A stretch of DNA of 64,000 bases from Pseudomonas_T sp032052615 (GTDB taxonomy: Bacteria; Pseudomonadota; Gammaproteobacteria; Pseudomonadales; Pseudomonadaceae), in contig DAMBWF010000006.1 of assembly GCA_032052615.1 (NCBI GenBank), positions 160,145-224,144 on the forward strand, written 5' to 3'. Numbering within the stretch: the stretch's first letter is position 1; every line of letters begins with the position of its first letter. Both the position numbers and the translations under genes were made by a program. A model generated the notes under the pieces. That model searched no databases and had not been told where the DNA came from. It was given only the letters and a program-made list of their open reading frames with translations. This document shows, piece after piece, positions 42,128-50,270 of the stretch.

Positions 42128-43204
42128 TCAACCGCGCTGGCGCTGGGGCAGGACATCCTTTAGCTTGGCGTGCATGCCGCGCAGGGTTTTCTCGGTGGTT
42201 TCCCAGTCGATGCAGGCATCGGTGACGGACACGCCGTACTTCAGCTCGTTCAGATCCTTGGGGATGGACTGGCTGCCCCAGCCCAAATGGCTTTCCACCA
42301 TCAAGCCGACGATGGACTGGTTGCCTTCGAGGATCTGATTGGCCACGTTGTCCATCACCAAGGGTTGCAGGGCCGGGTCCTTGTTGGAGTTGGCGTGGCT
42401 GCAGTCCACCATGACGTTCAGCGGAATCCCGGCCTTGCGAAGCTCCTGTTCGCAGATCGCCACGCTCACCGAGTCGTAGTTCGGCTTGCCGTTGCCGCCA
42501 CGCAGCACCACATGGCCGTAGGGGTTGCCCTTGGTGGTCACGATGGACACGCCGCCTTGCTGGTTGATACCGAGGAAACGGTGGGGGCTGGAGACCGATT
42601 GCAGTGCGTTGATCGCGACGGTCAGGCTGCCATCGGTCCCGTTCTTGAATCCGACCGCGGAGGACAGGCCGGAGGCCATTTCGCGGTGGGTCTGGGACTC
42701 GGTCGTGCGCGCGCCGATGGCCGACCAACTGATCAGGTCCTGCAGGTACTGGGGCGAGATGGGATCGAGTGCCTCGGTGGCGGTGGGCAGGCCCATTTCC
42801 GCCAGGTCGCGCAGCAACTGGCGACCAATGCGCAAGCCGTCCTGGATCTTGAACGAGTCATCGAGATAGGGATCGTTGATCAGACCCTTCCAGCCGACCG
42901 TGGTACGCGGTTTCTCGAAATAGACGCGCATGACTAGGAAGAGCGTGTCGGATACCTCGGCCGCCAGCGCTTTCAGGCGCGTCGCATAGTCGTGGGCGGC
43001 CTCGATGTCATGGATGGAGCACGGGCCCACCACGATGAACAGGCGATGATCATGGCCGTCCAGGATATTGCGGATCACTTCCCGGCCGCTCGCCACGGTG
43101 CGTAGCGCGGTTTCGGTCAGGGGGATTTCGCGTTTCAACTGCTCCGGTGTGATCAGGGTCTCGTTGGAGGCAACGTTGAGGTCGTCGATCGGTAAATCAG
43201 CCAT
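42128..43204 (-). CDS. aroF: 3-deoxy-7-phosphoheptulonate synthase (DAHP synthase)
   Basis: The first enzyme of the shikimate pathway, 358 residues, type I. Diagnostic segments are VVGPCSIHD, EKPRTTVGWKG, GARTTESQTHREMASGL and MVDCSHANSNKD. The N-terminal extension before the barrel binds the feedback amino acid, but which one (Tyr, Phe or Trp) is not certain from sequence alone. The ATG at 43204 gives the conserved MADLPIDDLNV start. It corresponds to PA1750. Confidence 0.94.
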   Translation of the reverse strand: MADLPIDDLNVASNETLITPEQLKREIPLTETALRTVASGREVIRNILDGHDHRLFIVVGPCSIHDIEAAHDYATRLKALAAEVSDTLFLVMRVYFEKPRTTVGWKGLINDPYLDDSFKIQDGLRIGRQLLRDLAEMGLPTATEALDPISPQYLQDLISWSAIGARTTESQTHREMASGLSSAVGFKNGTDGSLTVAINALQSVSSPHRFLGINQQGGVSIVTTKGNPYGHVVLRGGNGKPNYDSVSVAICEQELRKAGIPLNVMVDCSHANSNKDPALQPLVMDNVANQILEGNQSIVGLMVESHLGWGSQSIPKDLNELKYGVSVTDACIDWETTEKTLRGMHAKLKDVLPQRQRG

Positions 43205-43603
43205 CGTGTACTCGTCAGGTCGAGTGCCGGCCGCGTGCCAAACCCGTGCAGCGGAAGGCATAGAAGAAGGGCGCAACGGGAGCCGAACCTTAGCGCGATC
43301 CGGGAGCCGCCGACAATGGCGAAGGGCCTCCCAGACGGGCTCTGCCGGCGTCGCTTCGGTGGCATGGCAGGGAAGGCAGGAAAGACCATCATCGAGTCGA
43401 CAGTGATCGAGTCGATCAAGGATACCCGGGTCGCTCCGTCGGCGGGTTGCCGGTCTGGTTGCCCCACCCAAGCGAAGCTTCGTTGACATGGATCGCCTCT
43501 TCCCATTCTTTACGGTTTCGTGATGGCGGCACCGCTCGACGTCGTTTCGCCCAGAACCTAAGCTTTGACGAGGCCTGCCAGCAGGCAGTCGAGGAGGCCG
43601 CAC
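43205..43603. other. spacer between aroF and the universal stress gene
   Basis: Nearly 400 bases of divergent spacer with no credible gene. I found no trp- or phe-type leader peptide and no strong promoter. Confidence 0.5.
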
Positions 43604-44104
43604 ATGGTTCGTTCGATTCTCTACGCCACCGACCTGGGGCTCTATGCGCCTTATGTCTTGCAGCACGCCTTGAATCTGTCCCGCACGTTCAAGGCCGAGC
43701 TCTATGTCGTGCATGCGGTCGAGCCCATGGGGTTGTTCGCCGAGTCGGTGTTGCAGACATATCTCGACGAGGCGAGGCTCAAGGAGTTGCGCCAGAGCGG
43801 CCTCGCGACGGTCATGTCCAATATCGAGCAGCGGGTACTGGAAGGCTTTCGCGATGAGTTGGGCGAGGCGCAGCAGGACATCGACCTGATCCGCACCGTC
43901 CGGGTGCTGCAAGGGGACCCCGCCCAGGTGATCCTTGAAGAGGTCCAGAAACTGGCTGTCGACCTGCTGGTGGTGGGCAGCCACAGCCACGGGGCGCCCC
44001 TGGAGACCCCGCTCGGGCGAACCGCCGCCCGCTTGCTGCAGTTATCGGAAGTGCCCGTCTATCTGGTACCGATGCTGCAACATCGCAGCCGGGGCGAATT
44101 CTGA
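43604..44104 (+). CDS. universal stress protein, UspA family
   Basis: A 166-residue protein. The N-terminus MVRSILYATDLG and the nucleotide-binding loop VVGSHSHG followed by LGRTAARLLQLSEVPVYLV match ATP-binding Usp proteins. The ATG at 43604 follows AGGAGG at the ideal distance; a longer frame starts 39 bases earlier without support. It precedes cysB as in P. aeruginosa (PA1753-PA1754). Confidence 0.92.
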   Translation: MVRSILYATDLGLYAPYVLQHALNLSRTFKAELYVVHAVEPMGLFAESVLQTYLDEARLKELRQSGLATVMSNIEQRVLEGFRDELGEAQQDIDLIRTVRVLQGDPAQVILEEVQKLAVDLLVVGSHSHGAPLETPLGRTAARLLQLSEVPVYLVPMLQHRSRGEF

Positions 44105-44155
44105 CTTACCGGTTGGGTGAACCTTTCGCTTAAAAACGTTCTATGTTTTCGAGAA

Positions 44156-44171
44156 AACCATTAATATGGTT
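44156..44171. promoter_or_regulatory. inverted repeat before cysB
   Basis: AACCAT-N4-ATGGTT lies about 45 bases before the cysB ATG in an AT-rich stretch that must contain the promoter. It may be the autoregulatory CysB site, though CysB sites are poorly conserved. Confidence 0.35.
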
Positions 44172-44215
44172 ATATGTCGCCCGGCACCCGTAGGCGTAGT
44201 CACTGAGAGGATCCC

Positions 44216-45190
44216 ATGAAGCTCCAGCAATTGCGCTATATCTGGGAAGTCGCGCATCACGATCTCAACGTCTCCGCCACCGCGCAGAGCCTGTATACCT
44301 CGCAGCCCGGCATCAGCAAGCAGATCCGCCTGCTGGAGGACGAACTGGGGGTCGAGGTCTTCGCCCGTAGCGGCAAGCACCTGACCCGCGTGACGCCGGC
44401 TGGCGAGCGGATCATCACCACTGCGGGGGAAATTCTGCGCAAGGTGGAAAGTATCAAGCAGATCGCCCAGGAGTTCTCCAACGAGAAAAAGGGCACGCTT
44501 TCCATCGCCACCACCCACACCCAGGCCCGCTATGCGCTGCCCGGCATCATCAGTGAATTCATCAAGCACTATCCGGACGTGTCCTTGCACATGCACCAGG
44601 GCACGCCGACCCAGATCGCCGAAATGGCGGCGGACGGCACGGTCGACTTCGCAATCGCCACCGAAGGGCTGGAGCTGTTCGGCGACCTGATCATGATGCC
44701 GTGCTACCGCTGGAACCGTTGCGTGATCGTGCCCCACGGGCATCCGCTGACCAAGATGGGCAAGCTGACCTTGGAGGCGTTGGCGGAAAACCCGATCGTG
44801 ACTTACGTCTTCGGTTTCACCGGGCGCTCGAAGCTGGACGAGGCGTTCAGCCAGCGGGGGCTGGTGCCGCGCGTGGTATTCACCGCCGCCGACGCCGACG
44901 TGATCAAGACTTATGTGCGGCTCGGCCTGGGGGTCGGCATCGTCGCCCACATGGCGGTGAACGAAAAGCTCGACGACGATCTGGTCGCGCTGGACGCCAG
45001 CCATCTGTTCGAGTCCAGCGTGACCAAGATCGGTTTCCGACGCGGCACCTTCCTGCGTGGCTTCATGTGCGATTTCATCGAGCGATTCGCCCCGCATCTG
45101 AACCGGGACGTGCTGGCCAAGGCCGTCCAGTGTCATAACAAGGCCGAACTGGAAGCCCTGTTCGAGGGTGTCGAGCTGCCGGTCTACTGA
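44216..45190 (+). CDS. cysB: LysR-type regulator of cysteine synthesis
   Basis: The 324-residue activator of sulfate assimilation. The helix-turn-helix is at about residues 19-38 (ATAQSLYTSQPGISKQIRLL), followed by the inducer-binding domain. It contains the CysB-typical start MKLQQLRYIWEV and the segment TTHTQARYALP. Known inducer is N-acetylserine. Sulfur genes cysH and DUF934-cysI in this window are its expected targets. Confidence 0.96.
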   Translation: MKLQQLRYIWEVAHHDLNVSATAQSLYTSQPGISKQIRLLEDELGVEVFARSGKHLTRVTPAGERIITTAGEILRKVESIKQIAQEFSNEKKGTLSIATTHTQARYALPGIISEFIKHYPDVSLHMHQGTPTQIAEMAADGTVDFAIATEGLELFGDLIMMPCYRWNRCVIVPHGHPLTKMGKLTLEALAENPIVTYVFGFTGRSKLDEAFSQRGLVPRVVFTAADADVIKTYVRLGLGVGIVAHMAVNEKLDDDLVALDASHLFESSVTKIGFRRGTFLRGFMCDFIERFAPHLNRDVLAKAVQCHNKAELEALFEGVELPVY

Positions 45191-45212
45191 CCGTCGCTCG
45201 GCGGCCCGTGTT

Positions 45213-45947
45213 TCAGGCCTTGACGATCAGATTACCGGCGTGCAGGCCGCACTCCTTCTGAGTGGCTTCCTCCCACCACCAACGGCCCTCTCGCTCGTGC
45301 TGGTTGGGTAGCACCGGACGGGTGCAGGGTTCGCACCCGATGCTGACGAACCCCCGTTCATGAAGGCTGTTGTAAGGCAGTTCCAGCATGCGGATATAGG
45401 CCCAGACCTCGGCGCTGGTCATGTTCGCCAGGGGGTTGAACTTGTACAGGGGCCGTTCGGGCTGGGAAAAGGCCGCGTCGAGTTCCACGACCGCCACCTG
45501 GCTGCGGGTGCCGGGGCTCTGGTCGCGTCGTTGCCCAGTGGCCCAGGCGCCGACCGTGGCCAATTTGCGACGAAGCGGTTCGATCTTGCGGATACCGCAG
45601 CATTCGCCATGGCCATCCCGGTAGAAGCTGAACAGCCCCTTCTCCTTGACCAGCGGCTCCAGCAGGCGTGGATCGGGGGAGAGGATCTCGATGGGAATAC
45701 CGTAGTGCTCCCGGACCTGCTCGATGAAGCGGTAGGTCTCCGGATGCAACCGGCCGGTGTCCAGGCTGAACACCTTCACGTCGCGGTTGAGTTTCCAGGC
45801 CATATCCACCAGCACCACGTCCTCGGCACCGCTGAAGGACAGCCATAGCGCGTCGCCGAACAGGGCGAAGGCCCGCCTGAGAATATCCTGGGGAGATTGG
45901 GTGGCGTATTCCGCCGCCAGGGCGGTGGCGTCGAAGGGGGCATTCAT
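45213..45947 (-). CDS. cysH: adenylyl-sulfate (APS) reductase
   Basis: Reduces APS to sulfite. The 244-residue protein has the PAPS-reductase fold motif SFSGAEDVVLVD and the paired cysteines HGECCGIRK and GCEPCTRP, which bind a [4Fe-4S] cluster. This marks it as APS-specific rather than PAPS-specific. The C-terminal ECGLHAG supplies the catalytic Cys. The start at 45947 (MNAPFDATALAAEYA) is preferred to a longer in-frame start. Converges on cysB with a 22-base gap. Confidence 0.95.
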   Translation of the reverse strand: MNAPFDATALAAEYATQSPQDILRRAFALFGDALWLSFSGAEDVVLVDMAWKLNRDVKVFSLDTGRLHPETYRFIEQVREHYGIPIEILSPDPRLLEPLVKEKGLFSFYRDGHGECCGIRKIEPLRRKLATVGAWATGQRRDQSPGTRSQVAVVELDAAFSQPERPLYKFNPLANMTSAEVWAYIRMLELPYNSLHERGFVSIGCEPCTRPVLPNQHEREGRWWWEEATQKECGLHAGNLIVKA

Positions 45948-46077
45948 CGGGCGGCTACCTCGGTCAATGGCGCTTGGCGCGCTCCAGGGGCGCGATGGTA
46001 ACAAACCGCCCCTGGCTACCTTAAATAACCAAGCGGCGGCGTTTCCCTTCCATCGGGCATAAGGGGCGGTCGAGGCG

Positions 46078-47421
46078 TCAGAGAGCCTGCAAGGTTTCCA
46101 GCAGCACGCGGACCTTGGTGAGCGACTCCTGGTGCTCCGCCTCCCAATGGGAATCCGCGACGATGCCTCCCCCGCCCCAGCAGGTCACCGCGCCGCCCTT
46201 CACCAGCAGGCTGCGGATGGCGATGGAGCTGTCCAGTTCGCCTCGCACGTCCAGGTACAACAACGAGCCGCAATAGGGCCCCCGGCGGGTCGGTTCCAGC
46301 TCATCGATGATCTGCATGGCGCGAATCTTGGGCGCGCCGGTGATGGACCCTCCCGGAAAAGCCCCCGCCAACAGGTCGAGGGCGTCCTTGCCGGGCGCCA
46401 GCCGGCCGTTCACGCGACTGACCAAGTGGTGCACGTTGGGGTATGTCTCCAAGGCGAACAACTCCGGGACCGTCACCGAGCCGGTGGCGCAGCCGCGGCC
46501 CAGGTCATTGCGCAGCAGGTCGACGATCATCAGGTTCTCGGCTCGATCCTTCGGGCTCGCCAGCAGGTCGGCGGCTTGCGCCGCGTCCTCCGTCGGCGTG
46601 GCGCCTCGGGGGCGGGTCCCCTTGATCGGGCGGGTTTCCACGGCGCCTTCGCTCACCCGCAGGAAGCGCTCCGGGGACAGGCTCAGCAGCGCTTCGTCGC
46701 CACCCAGCGCGCAGTACCCGGCGAAGGGGGTCGGACAGGCTTGGCGCAAGGCGCGGTAGGCCGTCCAGGGCGCTCCGCTGCACGCGGCGCGGAAGCGCTG
46801 GGCGAAATTTACCTGGTAGCAATCACCCGCCTGGATGTACGCCTGGATGCGCTGGATCGCTTGCCGATAGGCGGCGCGATCGGTTTCCGCGCGGAAGGCG
46901 CCCTGGAGCTGGAACGGGCCGGCGGCGACGGTGGGCGGATGTTCGAACAGCGCGATCAGCCGAGAGCGTTCAGGCTCCGGCAAGGCGGGGTGGAACACCA
47001 ACTGGCTACGGGCGTGCAGATGATCGGTGACCAGTGCCCAGGCATACAGGCCGATCCGGGCATCATCGAGGCCCAGGTCGTCACGGGCCCGCGAGGGCAG
47101 GCGTTCGAGGCGGCGGCCGAAATCATAGGACAGATAGCCCATCAACCCGCCGCAGAAAGGCGCGTCGAGCCCCTCCGGTGGCGTCGCCTCGCCCAGTCCG
47201 GCCAGAGCCGCCCGTAGCCGCGAGAAGAACGCCAGGGCGCTTTCCCCCTCCGTTGGGCTCAGAACTTGCAGAGGCCAGGCACTGAACAGATCGTACCGGC
47301 CACGTTGCGCCGTGGGGTGCCCCGAATCCAACAGGACCGCGCCCGGGGCATCATGGATCAGGGCGAAACGGTCGCCAGGGTCGGCGTGGTAGGGCAGGAC
47401 GTGGAACAGACAGGTCGGCAT
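46078..47421 (-). CDS. pabB: aminodeoxychorismate synthase component I
   Basis: Converts chorismate and ammonia to 4-amino-4-deoxychorismate. The 447-residue chorismate-binding enzyme has the segment QAGDCYQVNFAQRF, the PIKGTRPRG loop with the PabB catalytic Lys, and GGSITGAPKIRAM. The start at 47421 gives the conserved MPTCLFHVLPYHADP; a start 54 bases upstream is also open. The lyase for the next step is pabC at 411. Confidence 0.93.
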   Translation of the reverse strand: MPTCLFHVLPYHADPGDRFALIHDAPGAVLLDSGHPTAQRGRYDLFSAWPLQVLSPTEGESALAFFSRLRAALAGLGEATPPEGLDAPFCGGLMGYLSYDFGRRLERLPSRARDDLGLDDARIGLYAWALVTDHLHARSQLVFHPALPEPERSRLIALFEHPPTVAAGPFQLQGAFRAETDRAAYRQAIQRIQAYIQAGDCYQVNFAQRFRAACSGAPWTAYRALRQACPTPFAGYCALGGDEALLSLSPERFLRVSEGAVETRPIKGTRPRGATPTEDAAQAADLLASPKDRAENLMIVDLLRNDLGRGCATGSVTVPELFALETYPNVHHLVSRVNGRLAPGKDALDLLAGAFPGGSITGAPKIRAMQIIDELEPTRRGPYCGSLLYLDVRGELDSSIAIRSLLVKGGAVTCWGGGGIVADSHWEAEHQESLTKVRVLLETLQAL

Positions 47422-47573
47422 CGAGGGTGGTGTCGGAACGAAGGGCCCGGATTGTAGACCGGGCCTTCCGTTCATCCTAGAGCGGAGAGGTCAGGTTTAC
47501 TCCGCCCGGGATGCCTGACTAGTATGAAACCGCTACGCCGGAGTGCCTTAGCACAAGAATAAAACGAGCAAGG

Positions 47574-50270
47574 ATGCAGGTCGTGCGCGCAAGTTCCCAT
47601 CCAATCGACGACGATGTCGGTCATACGCCATCGACATTTTCTCTTGGTGTTCCCTTTCTTCGGCCGCGCCTGCAAGCACTGGCCGATCAACCCCATGCCC
47701 ACCTGATCGTCTTTTGCGCGCCGCCCGGTTCGGGCAAGACGATGGCGCTGCGCGGTCTGATGGCTCGTCGCCTGGCCAGCGGCCATGGCGTGGCCTGGTT
47801 GAGCGTGGAAGCGGCGGACGACAAGCCGCCGCGCTTCTTCCGCCGCTTGCTGCGATGCCTGGCCTTGAGCCTGCCGGAACTGGCGGACTTCGCCGAAGCG
47901 GGAGAGGCGCGCACGCCGGAGGAGTGGGCGGAAGGCCTCTTGTCGGTCCTGGCCCACGATCCGCGACGTCTCTTGTTGGTGCTCGACGACCTGCATTGGG
48001 TCACTCACCCCGATATCCACGCCGCGCTCGATGTTCTAGTGCGCTCCGCGCCGTCCGGTTTCACGGTGGCGGTGGGCAGTCGCGTCCAGCCGCCCCTGAG
48101 CCTGGCTACCTTCCGTGCCAAGGACTGCCTGCTGGAGTTCGGGGACGAAGAACTGCGCCTGAGCCTGGACGAACTCCGGGACTACCTCGGTCACAGTGGG
48201 CTGTGCCCCGACGAACAGACCCTGGCTGGCCTGCATGGGCGGACCGAGGGCTGGGTCACCGGCGTGTGGCTCGCCTGCCATGGGTCGTCGCCCCGGCAGT
48301 CGATCGCGGCCCATGCCTCGGTTCCGTTCACCGTCGAACACGCCGCCATGGGCGACTACCTGCGCAAGGCCTTGTTCGAACGCCTCACGGCTGGCCAGCA
48401 GGAAGCGCTGACGGCGCTCTCGGTGGCCCGTCGTTTCAACGGCGAACTGGCCGGCGTGCTCACGGGCCAGGACGATGGCCAGCCCTTGCTGGAAAGCCTG
48501 GAGCGCTCCCAGACCTTCCTCGTGCCGCTGGATCGGGAGCGCGGGTGGTACCGCTTCCACCAGCCGTTCGCCGAGTTTCTCCAGGCCCGCCTCAAGGCCA
48601 CCGACCCCGAGCGCCACGCCCGCCTACATGCCCGCGCCAGCCAGTGGTTTCTCCAGCAGCGCTGGTACGAGCCCGCCATCGAGCATGCCTACCGGGCCGG
48701 CGATCCTGAGCGCCTGGCGGTCCTGTTGGACGGCAGCGCCTGGGACCTGATAGGCCGGCAGCGCATGGGCCCTGTCCGGCGCTGGCTGAAGGCCATCCCC
48801 GAGCCGGTGGCGGAGCGCTTTCACCGGGTGCTGCTGGTGGATATCTGGAGTCGCGCCGACGAGCTCGGCTTGTCCCGCTTCACCGGCTCCCTGGAAACGT
48901 TGCTCCTGCGCTGGACATCGGCATCGGGCCCCTCCTGCCTGGACGAGGGGGGGCGGGTCGTGCTGCTGGCCAAGGCGCTCGTGGCCTTGCAGAAAGACGA
49001 CCCGGAAACCTGCATCCTGCTGGCGACCCGCGCGGAAGCACGGTTCGGCGGCTACGCGGCGTTCCTCGAAACGACGCTGTTGCTGGCGGGCGCCCTGGCC
49101 CATGTGTCCTTGGGCCAGCCCGAATCGGCGCGGCGCCTGCTGGGGCTGGCGCGCCAGCGGGGTCATTTCCTGGAGGGCGCCTATCTTGAAATCCACCTGG
49201 GCAACGTGGAGGTGCTCCTGGCCCTGGAACAGGGACGAATGCGCTTGGCCCGGCAGCTTCTGCTTCGCCTGGCGAGCGGCGCGGGCGGCTTTTCCGAACG
49301 CGGCGCGTCCGGGGAGGCGCCGCTTGCGCTCAGCGGAGCCCTGCTGGCTTACCACGAGGGGCGGCGCGAGGGGCTGGAGACGAACCTGAGGGAGGCCCTC
49401 GAGCGGTTCGACCCGATCGCGCCGCTGGACCTCCAGGCCCAGGGCATGCTGACCCTGTCGCGGATACAGCGCCAGGCGGGCCGCCAGGGCGAGGCACTGC
49501 TCACCCTGCGCCGCTTGCAGAACCTGGCCCTGCGCCAGGGAACCTGGCGCTTCCACCTGGAGGCGCTGGCCGAGGAAATCGCCATGATGCTCCAAGAGGG
49601 CGGGATGGACGCCTGCGCTCAGGCCGAGGCGAGGTTGGCCGAAATCGACTGGGAGCGCCGGGCCGCCCCCTACGAGTCGCGCGGTTTCAACCCGGTGCGC
49701 TGGCTGCGGGGCCTGATCCGGGTGCGCCTCCGACAGGCGCGGGGCCAGCATCGCGAGGCATTGCAGGAGATCGCCCGGTTACGCGAGCGGTTGCGGGTGT
49801 TCTGGCACGGTGTGTTTCGCCTGCGTCTGGACGTGCTGGCGGCCCACAGCGAGTACCGCCTGGGTTATTCCGAGCGCGGTCGGTCGTTGCTGACGCAGGC
49901 CCTGCAGGAGGCGGAGCGCGAGAACATTCGGGGCCTGTGGTTCGAAGAGGGCGACGCCTGCCGCGGCATGTTGCTGGACGTGCGAGCAGTGGAGCACCGG
50001 CCGGCCCTGCAAGGGTTCCTCAGCGGCTTGCTGGCGGACTGGCCCGAGGGCGTCCAAGCGTCGACGGGTGCCGGCAAGGCCCTGACCGAGCGCGAGCGGA
50101 GCCTCCTCGCGTTGGCGGCGGAGGGCCTGACCAACCAGGCCATCGCCCAGCGGCTGTCCCTGACCTTGGGAACCGTCAAGTGGCATCTGCATAACATCTA
50201 CGAGAAGCTCGGAGTACGTAACCGTGGCCAGGCCATCCGCCGCCTGCGCGCTCAAGAGGCGGAGGAGTGA
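47574..50270 (+). CDS. LAL-type (MalT-like) LuxR regulator A
   Basis: An 898-residue signal-transduction ATPase regulator. The N-terminal NTPase has Walker A APPGSGKT (residues 49-56) and Walker B LLLVLDDLHW. A long helical TPR-like sensor region (about 340-800) follows. The C-terminal LuxR helix-turn-helix includes LTERERSLLALAAEGLTNQ and GTVKWHLHNIYEKL. MalT-like proteins form ATP-dependent oligomers on inducer binding; the inducer here is unknown. It corresponds to PA1759. The next gene starts within its stop codon. Confidence 0.92.
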   Translation: MQVVRASSHPIDDDVGHTPSTFSLGVPFLRPRLQALADQPHAHLIVFCAPPGSGKTMALRGLMARRLASGHGVAWLSVEAADDKPPRFFRRLLRCLALSLPELADFAEAGEARTPEEWAEGLLSVLAHDPRRLLLVLDDLHWVTHPDIHAALDVLVRSAPSGFTVAVGSRVQPPLSLATFRAKDCLLEFGDEELRLSLDELRDYLGHSGLCPDEQTLAGLHGRTEGWVTGVWLACHGSSPRQSIAAHASVPFTVEHAAMGDYLRKALFERLTAGQQEALTALSVARRFNGELAGVLTGQDDGQPLLESLERSQTFLVPLDRERGWYRFHQPFAEFLQARLKATDPERHARLHARASQWFLQQRWYEPAIEHAYRAGDPERLAVLLDGSAWDLIGRQRMGPVRRWLKAIPEPVAERFHRVLLVDIWSRADELGLSRFTGSLETLLLRWTSASGPSCLDEGGRVVLLAKALVALQKDDPETCILLATRAEARFGGYAAFLETTLLLAGALAHVSLGQPESARRLLGLARQRGHFLEGAYLEIHLGNVEVLLALEQGRMRLARQLLLRLASGAGGFSERGASGEAPLALSGALLAYHEGRREGLETNLREALERFDPIAPLDLQAQGMLTLSRIQRQAGRQGEALLTLRRLQNLALRQGTWRFHLEALAEEIAMMLQEGGMDACAQAEARLAEIDWERRAAPYESRGFNPVRWLRGLIRVRLRQARGQHREALQEIARLRERLRVFWHGVFRLRLDVLAAHSEYRLGYSERGRSLLTQALQEAERENIRGLWFEEGDACRGMLLDVRAVEHRPALQGFLSGLLADWPEGVQASTGAGKALTERERSLLALAAEGLTNQAIAQRLSLTLGTVKWHLHNIYEKLGVRNRGQAIRRLRAQEAEE